Shown piece by piece: positions 8,353-18,515 of a stretch of 32,955 nucleotides of DNA; positions within the stretch are counted from its first letter, which is position 1; each line of letters opens with the position of its first letter. The translations under genes were made by a program, and so were the position numbers. Under the pieces are notes generated by a model that did no database searches, was not told the DNA's origin, and saw nothing but the letters and a program-made list of their open reading frames with translations. Origin of the DNA: Cyanobacteria bacterium bin.51 (GTDB lineage Bacteria; Cyanobacteriota; Cyanobacteriia; PCC-6307; Cyanobiaceae). The stretch is from assembly GCA_013203655.1 (NCBI GenBank), contig JABMPN010000102.1:1-32955 (forward strand), given 5' to 3'.

Positions 8353-9516
8353 TCACTTACCCATGCCGAGCTGCTGGGCCTTCTGATACACCTTGCCTTC
8401 GGTGAGCAGGGATGGGGCCACCACCACCTCCACCGACTGCATCTCCCGCAGGGTGCGGGCGCCCAGCGTTCCCATCGATGTTCGCAGGGCGCCCAGCAGA
8501 TTCTGGGTGCCGTCATCGAGGCTGGCCGGACCACGCAGGATGGTTTCCAGCTTTCCGGTGGTGCCCACCTTGATGCGAGTGCCACGGGGCAACACCGGGC
8601 TGGGCGTGGCCATGCCCCAGTGGAAGCCACGGCCGGGGGCTTCGCTGGCCCGCGCGATCGGTGAACCGATCATTACGGCATCGGCGCCACAGGCGATGCA
8701 CTTGCAGATGTCTCCGCCGGTGACGATGCCGCCATCGGCGATCACCGGCACCCGGCGCCCACTTTCCTGCTCGAAGTCGTCGCGAGCGGCGGCGCAATCG
8801 GCAACGGCGGTGGCCTGGGGAATGCCCACACCGAGCACGCCACGGGAGGTGCAGGCTGCCCCCGGGCCGATCCCCACCAACACCCCCGCCGCTCCGGCGC
8901 GCATCAGCTCCAGGGCCACCGCATAGGTGACGCAGTTGCCGATCACAACCGGCAGGCCCAGGTCGCGGCAGAGGGCGGTGAGATCGAGGCTTTCGCGCCC
9001 TTCAGGACCGATGTGCTCGGTGGAGACCACCGTGGCCTGCACGAACAGCAGGGCCGCGCCGGCCTCGGCCACCGTCTTGCCAAAGCGCAGGGCCGCCGCG
9101 GGGGTGGCACTGACAGCAGCGATCCCCCCCTGGTCCTTGATCTCGGCGATGCGCAGGCGGACCAGGTCTTCGCGGACCGGCTGGCGGTAGATCTCCTGCA
9201 TCAGCGGCACGAACGACTCCTTGCCGACTGAGGCGATCTGATCGAGCACAGGATTGGGATCGTCGTAGCGGGTGTAGACCCCCTCCAGGTTGAGCACACC
9301 CAGGGCTCCGAGCCGGGAGAGCTCGACTGCCATCGCCACATCCACCACCCCATCCATGGCGCTGGCGATGATCGGAATGTCCCGTTCGATTCCGCCCAGG
9401 CTCCAACGGCTGTCGGTGACCGCGGGATCGACCGTGCGCGAACCGGGCACCAAGGCAATTTCGTCGATGCCGTAGGCACGGCGAACCGTTCGGTTCCGAC
9501 CGAGAAGAATGGTCAC
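8353..9516 (-). CDS. guaB: IMP dehydrogenase family protein without CBS domains (GuaB/GuaB3 type)
   Basis: 387 aa; PIIASAMDGVVDVAMAVELSRLGALGVLNLEG, GVLVGIGPGAACTSRGVLGVGIPQ, VIADGGIVTGGDICKCIACGADAVMIGS; no CBS insertion. Confidence 0.92.
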   Translation of the reverse strand: MTILLGRNRTVRRAYGIDEIALVPGSRTVDPAVTDSRWSLGGIERDIPIIASAMDGVVDVAMAVELSRLGALGVLNLEGVYTRYDDPNPVLDQIASVGKESFVPLMQEIYRQPVREDLVRLRIAEIKDQGGIAAVSATPAAALRFGKTVAEAGAALLFVQATVVSTEHIGPEGRESLDLTALCRDLGLPVVIGNCVTYAVALELMRAGAAGVLVGIGPGAACTSRGVLGVGIPQATAVADCAAARDDFEQESGRRVPVIADGGIVTGGDICKCIACGADAVMIGSPIARASEAPGRGFHWGMATPSPVLPRGTRIKVGTTGKLETILRGPASLDDGTQNLLGALRTSMGTLGARTLREMQSVEVVVAPSLLTEGKVYQKAQQLGMGK

Positions 9517-9597
9517 CGCTGGTCGTCGTCACAGTCGGGCCAAGCTATCAACCGGGCTGCGGGGGGACCGGTTGGGGGAGGCCCAGGCTGGAGGAGC

Positions 9598-10152
9598 TCA
9601 GCTCTTGCCGCGGAAGGAGCTCCAGCGCTGCTGCAGCGAATCGAGCCAACGCTGGCGATCACTCCTGCGCACGAGGTTGTTCCAGGAAAAACCCGTCAGC
9701 CAGATCACCCCGACCAGTTCAAGCAGACCCGGCACCAGCGGCAGCCCTTCGATCGCCCCGAGCAGGGCGCCATAGAGCCGCAGGAGCACCACCACACCGA
9801 GAAGTAGCCCGGCGGCCTTCAGGGGGCCGCTGTAGCGCTTGAAGGTTTTCTGGGGCTCACCGCTGCCGATCCACTCCTTGACCTTGGCCACCAGCAGGTC
9901 CCATTCACCCCCTGGTTCTGGCGCCATCGCCGGAGCCTCCAGGGTGGCCGCCAGCACGGGGGCGGGCTCGGCCGGAGCTGGCGGCAGCTCGACAGGGTCA
10001 GCACTGGGTACGGCCACCACGGGCTCGGGCCGTTCCTCAGCAGCCGGTGGCGTTGGCTCTGCTACTGGCTCACTGACTGCCGCATCACTGACTGCCGCAG
10101 CAGGCTGTTCGCCGGGGGCGTCAGGGGTAGGAAATGAGGAAGATTCAACCAT
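9598..10152 (-). CDS. CAAD domain-containing membrane protein
   Basis: Pro/Ala/Glu-rich N-terminus, then YSGPLKAAGLLLGVVVLLRLYGALLGAIEGLPLVPGLLELVGVIWLTGFSWNNLVRRSDRQRWL, characteristic of the two-TM CAAD domain. Confidence 0.85.
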   Translation of the reverse strand: MVESSSFPTPDAPGEQPAAAVSDAAVSEPVAEPTPPAAEERPEPVVAVPSADPVELPPAPAEPAPVLAATLEAPAMAPEPGGEWDLLVAKVKEWIGSGEPQKTFKRYSGPLKAAGLLLGVVVLLRLYGALLGAIEGLPLVPGLLELVGVIWLTGFSWNNLVRRSDRQRWLDSLQQRWSSFRGKS

Positions 10153-10216
10153 CGGTCGCTTCAGAACCCTCGGGTGAGCTTACGGCGCTCTGCGGAGCGT
10201 GCTCAGCGACTGGCGA

Positions 10217-11371
10217 TCAGGGGTCAAGGGGAATCAGGCCACTGCGCTGCGCCAGGGGTTCCAGCGGCAGGCGCAAGGGAAAGCGACCACTGCGCAGGTG
10301 GTCGATCAACAAGTCGGCCATGCCGGCCGCCAGGCGAGGGCTGTGGGCCGGGAAGCAGGGCAACTGCCGTCCATCCACAGGGATCACACCGCTCAGCAAC
10401 TGGCTGTAGGCGACGTAGCCGAAGCTCGGCTTGAGACGACGAGGAATCGAGAAATCCAGCACCGGAGCTTCCAGTTGGCCATCGCCTAGGCAGGCCTGGC
10501 GGGCCACGGTTGCATTGATCAACGGGATCGGCGCCGCGATCGCCACCAACAGGCCGCTGCCGTGGCCCTCGAAGAAACAGGGGCGGATCCATTCAGGCCG
10601 CAACTCGCGCAACTCGACACTGACGGCGGCCACGGCACCGGGAGCGCGGGCATGGCCGCTGGGCAGGCGCCGGGTCTGGGGCTGGTGACCGCTGCCGGCA
10701 CCGACAACCCAGCCGATCGCGCCGCCGACCATCACCGGGGAACCGGGGCCCAAGAAGGCAAGCCGCGGCATCGTCAGGCCGATGCTGCGGCTGCCACCAC
10801 CGCTGTAGAGGGCTCCGCCGTAGGGACCCAGCAGCGGGCCATAGGGGCTGTGGATGATCCCTTCGGCACTACTGAACGCCACCACGCCGTTCTCGCTGAT
10901 CGCCCGGTTCAGCAGCAACTGCCCGGCGCAGATCCGCTCCAGCTTCAGGCGCGTTTTCAGCTCCCGGCAGGGGTGCAGGGCCGTGGCCTCACCCGTGAGC
11001 ACCAGAACCACCTCTCCGCCGGTCAGCAGCCGGCCCAGCACCTGGGCGCCCCCCTGGCGCAGCGGTTCGACCAGCCCACCCCCGATCGGCAGGCTGATCC
11101 CGCAGCTGCCGCTGCCCCCCTGGGCGCTCACCCCATCGAGCTGGGCCTGGCGGATCCGGATCGGCGGATCCGTTGGTCCAAGCTGGAGCAGCAGGGAGGC
11201 CTGGTCGGTGAATTCGGCGTTGGCGGCAACCACCACATCGGTGGCGGCATAAGCGGCGGGCAAGCCATCCGCTGCCACGCGGGCCCGGAAGGCCGGGCCG
11301 CTGCAGACCTGCAGGTCGCCGGCGCGCTGGCGCTGCTGAAGCTCGAATTCGCTGCGGGGCTCCAGGGTCAT
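10217..11371 (-). CDS. Homocysteine biosynthesis protein (HcyBio/DUF39 family)
   Basis: [31 protein letters not shown]...[35 protein letters not shown]...[30 protein letters not shown]; start taken at ATG 11371. Confidence 0.8.
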   Translation of the reverse strand: MTLEPRSEFELQQRQRAGDLQVCSGPAFRARVAADGLPAAYAATDVVVAANAEFTDQASLLLQLGPTDPPIRIRQAQLDGVSAQGGSGSCGISLPIGGGLVEPLRQGGAQVLGRLLTGGEVVLVLTGEATALHPCRELKTRLKLERICAGQLLLNRAISENGVVAFSSAEGIIHSPYGPLLGPYGGALYSGGGSRSIGLTMPRLAFLGPGSPVMVGGAIGWVVGAGSGHQPQTRRLPSGHARAPGAVAAVSVELRELRPEWIRPCFFEGHGSGLLVAIAAPIPLINATVARQACLGDGQLEAPVLDFSIPRRLKPSFGYVAYSQLLSGVIPVDGRQLPCFPAHSPRLAAGMADLLIDHLRSGRFPLRLPLEPLAQRSGLIPLDP

Positions 11372-11462
11372 CAAGGGCCAGGGGTCGGGGTTCAGCGCTG
11401 GGGAATGGGCCAAACAGGCGGCCGGGTCTCGATTAACCTGGACAGCGGACTTGTGGTGTGAG

Positions 11463-14129
11463 ATGGCAGTTCCAACGGGTCCCGGCGAATCCGACGGACG
11501 GATCATCCAGACCGACCTGCGTATGGAGATGTCGCGCTCCTACCTGGAGTATGCGATGAGCGTGATCGTGGGGAGGGCCCTGCCCGATGCCCGCGATGGC
11601 CTCAAACCGGTGCATCGACGCATTCTTTATGCGATGTACGAGCTGGGCCTCACCAGCGATCGGCCCTACCGGAAATGCGCCCGGGTTGTCGGTGAGGTGC
11701 TCGGCAAATACCACCCCCACGGCGACACGGCTGTGTACGACGCCCTGGTGCGTATGGCCCAGGACTTCTCGATGCGGATGCCGCTGATCGACGGTCACGG
11801 CAACTTCGGCTCGGTCGACAACGATCCACCGGCGGCCATGCGGTACACCGAATCGCGGCTTCAGGCCCTCACCACCGACAGCCTGCTCGAAGACATCGAA
11901 GCCGAAACGGTCGATTTCATCGACAACTTCGACGGTTCCCAGCAGGAGCCGACCGTGATGCCGGCACGGCTGCCCCACCTGCTGCTGAATGGCTCATCCG
12001 GCATCGCCGTGGGGATGGCCACCAACATTCCCCCCCACAACCTCACCGAGCTGATCACCGGGCTGCTGGCCCTGATCGCCGACCCGGACATCGACGACCG
12101 CGCCTTGATGGCGATCATCCCCGGCCCCGACTTCCCGACCGGCGGCCAGATCCTGGGCCGCAGCGGCATCCGCGACACGTACACCACCGGCCGTGGCTCG
12201 ATCACGATGCGGGGGGTGGCTTCGATCGAGACCCTCGAAGTGCCTGGCCGCCCCGACCGGGACGCCGTGATCATCACGGAGTTGCCCTACCAGACCAACA
12301 AGGCGTCGCTGATCGAGCGCATCGCCGAGATGGTGAACGACAAGAGGCTCGAGGGCATCTCCGACATCCGCGACGAAAGCGACCGCGACGGCATGCGGAT
12401 CGTGATCGAACTGCGGCGTGACGCCTACCCCCAGGTGGTGCTCAACAACCTGTTCAAGCTCACCCCCCTGCAAAGCAACTTCAGCGCCCACATGCTGGCG
12501 CTAGTCAACAGCGAGCCGGTGCTGCTCACCCTGCGGCGCCAGCTCCAGGTGTTCCTCGCCTTCCGGGTCGAAACGATCGAGCGGCGCACCCGCTACTTGC
12601 TGCGCAAGGCCGAGGAACGCGACCACATCCTGCTTGGTCTGTTACGGGCGCTTGATCAACTCGACCCCATCATCGCCCTGATTCGCGCCGCCGCCGATGC
12701 GGCCACGGCGCGTCAGCAACTGCAGGATCGCCATGGGCTCAGTGAAATCCAGGCCGACGCGATCCTGCAGATGCAGCTGCGCCGCCTGACGGCCCTGGAA
12801 GCCGACAAGATCCGCCTGGAACACGAGGATCTGGTTGCCAAGATCGCCGACTACCAGGACATCCTCGGTCGGCGTGAGCGGGTGCTCGGCCTGATCGAAT
12901 TGGAACTGAACAAGCTGCGCGAGCGTTATGACTCCCCCCGCCGCACCGAGATCCTCGATCTCGAGGGTGGCCTCGAAGACATCGATCTGATCGCCAACGA
13001 GCGCTCGGTGGTTCTGCTCACCGAAACCGGCTACCTGAAGCGGATGCCGGTCAGCGAGTTCGAGGCCACCAGCCGCGGAACCCGCGGCAAATCAGGAACC
13101 CGCAGCCAGGGGGAAGAGGCGGTGCGGCTGTTCATCAGCTGCAACGACCACGACACCCTGCTGCTGTTCAGCGACCGGGGGGTGGTGTATGCCGTGCCCG
13201 CCTACCGCATCCCGGTGGGCAGCCGGACCGCCAAGGGCACCCCGGTGGTGCAGCTGCTGCCCATTCCCCGCGAGGAGCAGATCACCTCCCTGCTGGCCGT
13301 CAGCGCCTTTGAAGACAACATCCAGCTGCTGATGCTCACCAGTGGCGGCTTCATCAAGCGCACCCGCCTCTCGGCCTTTGCCAACATCCGCTCGAACGGC
13401 CTGATCGCGATCAGCCTCGAAGAAGGCGACAACCTGCGCTGGGTGCGGCTGGCCGTTCCTGGCGACAGCGTGCTGATCGCCTCGCTCAAGGGCATGACAA
13501 TCCACTTCCGGCTGATTGATGCCGAGCTGCGCCCTCTCGGCCGCACGGCCCGGGGCGTGCGGGCCATGGCCCTACGTCCCGGCGACCAGCTGGTCAGCAT
13601 GGATGTGCTGCCCGCCGAGCTGGCTGATCAGATCGCCAGCAGTCAGAGCGCCGGCAGTGGCGTCGATGCCGGCGAAGAGGAAAGCGACAGCGAAGAGGTT
13701 GCGGCCAGCGAAGGCCCCTGGGTGCTGGTGGCTGCGGCCAGCGGCCTCGGCAAGCGGGTGCCGGTGAACCAGTTCCGCCTGCAACGGCGCGCCGGACTCG
13801 GACTGCGGGCGATCAAGTTCCGGCGCAGCGGCGATGAGCTGGTGGGTCTCAAAGTGCTCGGCGCCGGGGTGGAGTTGCTGCTGATCAGTGAGCGGGGCGT
13901 GATCGTGCGCATGCAAGCCGATGCGATCCCCCAGCAATCCCGTGCCGCCACGGGCGTGCGTCTGCAGAAGCTCGACTCCGGCGATCACCTCAGCGAACTG
14001 GTGTTGATTCCACCGGCCCTGGAGAGCGAGGAGCTCAGCGAGGTCGTCAGCGAGGAGGTCGACGGGCAAACGGCTGTGATCCCCGAAAATGAACCCGAAG
14101 GCGAAGGCGATGACAGCGGCGCGCTTTGA
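11463..14129 (+). CDS. gyrA: DNA gyrase subunit A
   Basis: [43 protein letters not shown]... and GyrA-box-like repeats in the C-terminal domain; ATG at 11463. Confidence 0.98.
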   Translation: MAVPTGPGESDGRIIQTDLRMEMSRSYLEYAMSVIVGRALPDARDGLKPVHRRILYAMYELGLTSDRPYRKCARVVGEVLGKYHPHGDTAVYDALVRMAQDFSMRMPLIDGHGNFGSVDNDPPAAMRYTESRLQALTTDSLLEDIEAETVDFIDNFDGSQQEPTVMPARLPHLLLNGSSGIAVGMATNIPPHNLTELITGLLALIADPDIDDRALMAIIPGPDFPTGGQILGRSGIRDTYTTGRGSITMRGVASIETLEVPGRPDRDAVIITELPYQTNKASLIERIAEMVNDKRLEGISDIRDESDRDGMRIVIELRRDAYPQVVLNNLFKLTPLQSNFSAHMLALVNSEPVLLTLRRQLQVFLAFRVETIERRTRYLLRKAEERDHILLGLLRALDQLDPIIALIRAAADAATARQQLQDRHGLSEIQADAILQMQLRRLTALEADKIRLEHEDLVAKIADYQDILGRRERVLGLIELELNKLRERYDSPRRTEILDLEGGLEDIDLIANERSVVLLTETGYLKRMPVSEFEATSRGTRGKSGTRSQGEEAVRLFISCNDHDTLLLFSDRGVVYAVPAYRIPVGSRTAKGTPVVQLLPIPREEQITSLLAVSAFEDNIQLLMLTSGGFIKRTRLSAFANIRSNGLIAISLEEGDNLRWVRLAVPGDSVLIASLKGMTIHFRLIDAELRPLGRTARGVRAMALRPGDQLVSMDVLPAELADQIASSQSAGSGVDAGEEESDSEEVAASEGPWVLVAAASGLGKRVPVNQFRLQRRAGLGLRAIKFRRSGDELVGLKVLGAGVELLLISERGVIVRMQADAIPQQSRAATGVRLQKLDSGDHLSELVLIPPALESEELSEVVSEEVDGQTAVIPENEPEGEGDDSGAL

Positions 14130-14138
14130 GGGCCCGCT

Positions 14139-15374
14139 TTGACGACTGATGTCCTGGTGATCGGCTCGGGTCCAGCGGCCCTGGCCATCGCCAGTGGCCT
14201 ATGCGCCGAAGGCCTGCGCGTCGATGGCCTGGCAGCTGGCGACCCCCATGCGCCCTGGGGCAACACCTACGGGGTCTGGGCACCGGAGCTCGAGGCCCAG
14301 GGGCTGGACCATCTGCTGGAGCATCGCTGGTCGAACTGCATCAGCCACTTCGGATCGGCTCCGGTGGTGCATCAGCACGACTACGGCCTGTTTGATCGCA
14401 CCAAGCTCCAGGCCCATTGGCTGGAGCCTTGCGAGCGGGGCCATCTGCGCTGGCACCGCGGCTTCGCCACCACCATCAGCCATGACCAGGACGGGTCCTG
14501 CCTGAGCACAGCAGCAGGCGAACAGCTCAGGGCACGGCTGGTGATCGACGCCAGCGGCCATCAGCCGGTGTTCGTCCAACGGCCGGATCGGGGACCCATC
14601 GCTTACCAGGCGGCCTATGGCGTCGTTGGCCGGTTCAGCCCGGCGCCGGTGGAGCCCGATCAATTCGTGCTGATGGACTTTCGCGCCGACCACCTCACGG
14701 CCGAGGAGAGGCAGAGCGAGCCGCCCACCTTCCTCTACGCCATGGATCTGGGCAATGGCCTGCATTTCGTGGAGGAAACATCCCTGGCCCTGGCGCCAGC
14801 TGTTTCGCCGGACGTTCTGGAGCGGCGCCTCCGGCGGCGGCTGGCGTTCAGGGGCGTGGCGATCGAAGCGATCCGCGACCAAGAACATTGCCTGTTCCCG
14901 ATGAATCTTCCGCTGCCTGACCTGAGCCAGCGGGTGGTGGGTTTCGGCGGTGCGGCCAGCATGGTCCATCCGGCCTCCGGTTACCTGGTGGGGGCCCTGC
15001 TTCGCCGCGCTCCTGGGGTGGCTGCCGCCATCGCTGCGGCGCTCAACGATCCCAACCTCAACGCTGACGGGGTGGCCGCGGCTGGCTGGAGCGCGGTCTG
15101 GCCCGCCAGCCTGGTTCGCAAGCACGCCATCTATCAATTTGGCCTGGAGAAGTTGATGCGCTTCTCGGAAGCGGAACTGCATCAGTTCTTCACCGCCTTC
15201 TTTGCACTACCCCTACCCGAATGGTATGGATTTCTGGCAAATACGCTCACCGTTCCTGAATTGCTTGGGGCGATGCTGCGACTGTTCGCCCTGGCCCCGA
15301 ACTCCGTGCGATTGGGGCTGATCCAGCCGCAGGGCCGGGAGTTGGCCCTGCTGGGACGCGCCCTGGCTGGATGA
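14139..15374 (+). CDS. crtL: Lycopene beta/epsilon cyclase family protein
   Basis: TTDVLVIGSGPAALAIASGLCAEGLRV...NTYGVWAPELE...LVIDASGHQP...CLFPMNLPLPDLSQRVVGFGGAASMVHPASGYLVGALLRRAPGVA; TTG start 9 bp after gyrA stop. Confidence 0.93.
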   Translation: MTTDVLVIGSGPAALAIASGLCAEGLRVDGLAAGDPHAPWGNTYGVWAPELEAQGLDHLLEHRWSNCISHFGSAPVVHQHDYGLFDRTKLQAHWLEPCERGHLRWHRGFATTISHDQDGSCLSTAAGEQLRARLVIDASGHQPVFVQRPDRGPIAYQAAYGVVGRFSPAPVEPDQFVLMDFRADHLTAEERQSEPPTFLYAMDLGNGLHFVEETSLALAPAVSPDVLERRLRRRLAFRGVAIEAIRDQEHCLFPMNLPLPDLSQRVVGFGGAASMVHPASGYLVGALLRRAPGVAAAIAAALNDPNLNADGVAAAGWSAVWPASLVRKHAIYQFGLEKLMRFSEAELHQFFTAFFALPLPEWYGFLANTLTVPELLGAMLRLFALAPNSVRLGLIQPQGRELALLGRALAG

Positions 15375-15376
15375 AC

Positions 15377-15829
15377 TCAGCGGGAGACCAGAACCGGTTG
15401 GCTTGCGTGGGTGAGCACCCGTTGGGTCTGGCTGCCAAGCAGAAAGTTGCTCAGACCGCGGCGACCATGGGAGGCCATATAAATCAGATCACACTGATGC
15501 TGATCGGCTGCCGCGATGATGGCCTGATACGGCACCTCATGCACCACGGCTTCCGCCTTGGCCTCCACACCGGCGGCTGCGGCGATCGCCAACGCTTCGG
15601 CCAGGATTCGCTCGGAATCTTCGCGGGTGGCTTTGATCAGCTCATCGAGCGTGGAGGGATTGACCCACTGGTCAATGCCGGTGAGCGAGAGGGGAAGGCT
15701 GGAGCGAGCATGCATAAATTGAAGGCGCGCTCCAATGGCCTTGGCAAAGTCAACGGCCGAATGAATCGCCTGGGTGGAGAGTTCCGAGCCATCCGTCGGG
15801 ACCAACACGTTCTGAAACATGGCTTTCAT
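15377..15829 (-). CDS. Universal stress protein (UspA family)
   Basis: MFQNVLVPTDGSELSTQAIHSAVDFAKAIGARLQFMHA...CDLIYMASHGRRGLSNFLLGSQTQRVLTHASQPVLV; ATP-binding Usp motif. Confidence 0.93.
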   Translation of the reverse strand: MKAMFQNVLVPTDGSELSTQAIHSAVDFAKAIGARLQFMHARSSLPLSLTGIDQWVNPSTLDELIKATREDSERILAEALAIAAAAGVEAKAEAVVHEVPYQAIIAAADQHQCDLIYMASHGRRGLSNFLLGSQTQRVLTHASQPVLVSR

Positions 15830-15843
15830 TCCACTTAAGGCAC

Positions 15844-16041
15844 TCACCTGTTCATTGTAGCGGCCCTCTCGGAATCCCACTGAATGGCGCCAGAACTTCG
15901 GCGACTTTTGGCCGTTTGAAACACGCCAAACAAAAAATCCACCGTGCAGGCATTAATCACAAGGCTGATTAGCCAGGAAAGGAACCAAACAACTGGAGCA
16001 TAATCTGACCAGGGAATAGGCCAGAAAATAGTTATCCACAA
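15844..16041 (-). CDS. Possible small membrane protein (weak prediction)
   Basis: 65-aa ORF from TTG; APVVWFLSWLISLVINACTVDFLFGVF is TM-like; lies between GH57 and usp on the same strand; AT-rich context and non-ATG start make it uncertain. Confidence 0.25.
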   Translation of the reverse strand: MWITIFWPIPWSDYAPVVWFLSWLISLVINACTVDFLFGVFQTAKSRRSSGAIQWDSERAATMNR

Positions 16042-16058
16042 TCAATCACCAGAACCAA

Positions 16059-17672
16059 TCAGCCGGCAACGATGGCAGATGGCAGAGCAGCAGTGGCCCA
16101 GTCGGCGCTCTTGAGCAGCGGGAAAATTCTGTCTTCACTTTCGAGTGCTGCCAGCCATCGGCTTGGCGGCTCTTTTCCGGTTTCAAGCGCATCGAGCAGG
16201 CGCCAGAAACGATCCAGGTGGGAGAGGATCCGGTCGCGGGCCAGCTCGGTGGTGGTGCCGGCGCGGAGGATGAAGCTCCAGTCGGAAGACTGGGCCAGCA
16301 GCAGCTCCCGCCCGGCCTGGGTCAGGATCCGTTGCTGCTTGGCGCTGGTCATGCCACGGGTCATGCCCATAGTTGCGCCGCTGTTCACTCTTTTGACCAT
16401 GGCGGCCGAGGCCCGCTCCCATTCCGGCACCACCCAGGCATTGCTTGGGTTGAGCCAGTAGTTGTGGTAGCCACCCTGTCCCCAGCTGGAGGGAGAGGGC
16501 CGGCAGATCTGCAACGGCCTGGCCTCAGCCAACACCCCCTTCAAGCTGGTGAAGCGGAGCCCCGCTGCTGCCCCCTGGCTGAACACTTCCGCCAGAAAGG
16601 TGGGCCCCTCATACCACCAGTGCCCGAAGAGCTCGGCGTCGAACGGGGCCACCAGCAGCGGCGAACGGTCCATCACCTCCTCCAGCCGCCGCAGCTCAGC
16701 GAGCCGCCCGCTGACGTAATCGGCGGCATGCTCTGCCGCCCGGATCTTCGCCAGTCCCGGCTCATAGGGCTGCTTGAGGTCCAGCGGGCAGCCCTGGCCG
16801 GTCACCCGGTGCAGCTTGAGGGCCACAGGACGGCTGGAGGGGATCCCCAGCTGCTGGAGATCCGATTCGGGCACATCCCAGCCCAGATCCCGATGGAATT
16901 CCCGGTAGGCCCCATCGCCGGGATAGCCCTCGCTGGCTGACCAGACCGGCAGGGTGGTGTTGCCATCACGACCAAAAAAGGCGACCCCGGCTGGCGAACA
17001 GATCGGGGCATAGATCCCGTAACGGGGGCGGGGCAAGCCATGCAACAGGCCGTGGCCGTCGAGCACGGCGTAGCGCAGGCCGCAGCTGGCCAGCTGTTGA
17101 TCCAGGCCCTCGTAGTACGCGCACTCCGGCAGCCAGATGCCGAGGGGCCGCTCGCCGAGCAAGCGCTCATGCTCCCGAATCGCCGTGAGCAGCTGGGCCT
17201 GAACCGCCTCAGGTGTCTGGCGCAGCAGGGGCAGATAGCCGTGCGTCGCCGCGCAGGTCAACAGATCGAGAACGCCGGCCTGCTGAAGCTGACCGAAGCG
17301 ATCGAGCAGTTCGCCTGCTTCGGTCGGCCAGTCGCTGCGGGCCTGCTGCAACTGCTCAGCCAGGGCCGCTGCCGCCAGCTGCTGGCTGGGATGGGCCGAG
17401 GCCAGCAGAGTTTGGCGTTGATGGATCCAGACCGGAAACTGCCGCTGCAGATCGCGATCGCTTAGCAGCGAAAGCAGGGTGGGAGAGAGCCCGAGGCTGA
17501 GCTGCGGACCCGGCCCGCTGCCGGCGGCACCAGCCTCGAGCAAACGGAGCAGGGGCAGGTAGCACTCCAGAACGGCCTGAAAGAACCAGTCCTGCTCCAG
17601 GGAACCCGGCTGGCTGCTGCGGACGTAAGGGAGGTGGGCGTGGAGGACGAGGGCAAGTTCGCCTGCGGCCAT
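16059..17672 (-). CDS. Glycoside hydrolase family 57 protein, 1,4-alpha-glucan branching enzyme type (DUF1957)
   Basis: GELALVLHAHLPYVRSSQPGSLEQDWFFQAVLECYLPLLRLLE; GIWLPECAYYEGLDQ; LLVAPFDAELFGHWWYEGPTFL; GGYHNYWLNPSNAWV. Confidence 0.92.
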   Translation of the reverse strand: MAAGELALVLHAHLPYVRSSQPGSLEQDWFFQAVLECYLPLLRLLEAGAAGSGPGPQLSLGLSPTLLSLLSDRDLQRQFPVWIHQRQTLLASAHPSQQLAAAALAEQLQQARSDWPTEAGELLDRFGQLQQAGVLDLLTCAATHGYLPLLRQTPEAVQAQLLTAIREHERLLGERPLGIWLPECAYYEGLDQQLASCGLRYAVLDGHGLLHGLPRPRYGIYAPICSPAGVAFFGRDGNTTLPVWSASEGYPGDGAYREFHRDLGWDVPESDLQQLGIPSSRPVALKLHRVTGQGCPLDLKQPYEPGLAKIRAAEHAADYVSGRLAELRRLEEVMDRSPLLVAPFDAELFGHWWYEGPTFLAEVFSQGAAAGLRFTSLKGVLAEARPLQICRPSPSSWGQGGYHNYWLNPSNAWVVPEWERASAAMVKRVNSGATMGMTRGMTSAKQQRILTQAGRELLLAQSSDWSFILRAGTTTELARDRILSHLDRFWRLLDALETGKEPPSRWLAALESEDRIFPLLKSADWATAALPSAIVAG

Positions 17673-17846
17673 CCCTTTCGCTCAATCGGCTGATCCTAGA
17701 GGCCGGGCCAGATCGGGATCCAGCCGCTGAGAGGCTCAGTCGAATTGGGGCCAGCATTCAGTCACATTCTGAGTTATTTCGCTACAGCGGCTCAGGCCCA
17801 GCGCTCCTGGCTCACTTCTAGGGTCTAGGCCAAGGGGTGGGAAACA

Positions 17847-18476
17847 ATGCGGCGTTGCCTGGCAGTCGATGGACACGGCATGTTTTACGCCCAGCAGAAA
17901 CTCGGCTGGTTCTTCGACCCACGCCGGCTGCTGGAGTTGGCCCGGGAGGGTCCGGGCGTGGAGCTGGGCAGTGCCTTTTGGTACACGGGGCTGAAGGATC
18001 CCAGTGACCAGAGACCCTTCCGCGACGCGCTCAGCAGCCTGGGATTCACGGTGCGAACCAAGCCGTTGCGTGAATTCGGCAACGACAGCGAGCAGCGCCA
18101 GTTCGCCCGGGCCAATCTCGATGTGGAGATCTGCCTGGATCTGATGACCGTGGCCCTGCGCAGCGATGAACTCTGGCTGCTGAGCGGCAGTCGTGACCTG
18201 GAGCGGCTGGTCGAAACGCTGCGCACCTTGGGCCTGAAGATCACCTTGATCAATAGCGAAGGCATGGTGCCCCGGGAGCTGCGCAATGCTGTCGATCAGT
18301 TCGTCGACCTCTCCCAGCTCCGCTCCAGGCTCGAGAAATCAGAAGCCCTGCTGGCCACAGCCAGCCAACGGCCGGAGCAGAACCGCGGCGAAGGGCCGCG
18401 GGCCGAGCTGGGTTCCCCAGAGCTGATCCGCCCGCAACCGATCCGCCGGGAGGTGGTGATCTGCCCGTCGGTCTAG
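17847..18476 (+). CDS. NYN domain-containing protein (LabA/DUF88-like)
   Basis: CLAVDGHGMFYAQQKLG...VEICLDLMTVALRSDELWLLSGSRDLERLVETLRTLGLKITLINSEGMVPRELRNAVDQFVDL; PIN/NYN-like acidic residue pattern. Confidence 0.8.
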   Translation: MRRCLAVDGHGMFYAQQKLGWFFDPRRLLELAREGPGVELGSAFWYTGLKDPSDQRPFRDALSSLGFTVRTKPLREFGNDSEQRQFARANLDVEICLDLMTVALRSDELWLLSGSRDLERLVETLRTLGLKITLINSEGMVPRELRNAVDQFVDLSQLRSRLEKSEALLATASQRPEQNRGEGPRAELGSPELIRPQPIRREVVICPSV

Positions 18477-18515
18477 ACTGCAATTAACTCATAGTCGCTT
18501 CGACTTATAGCGGTC

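Noticed and set aside
16032-16040. Perfect DnaA box TTATCCACA as evidence of an origin
   Set aside because: Single site, no cluster and no dnaA/dnaN nearby; kept only as a side note.
15844-16041. Treating the 65-aa ORF as a confident gene
   Set aside because: Non-ATG start, AT-rich sequence and no homology test possible; retained only at low confidence.
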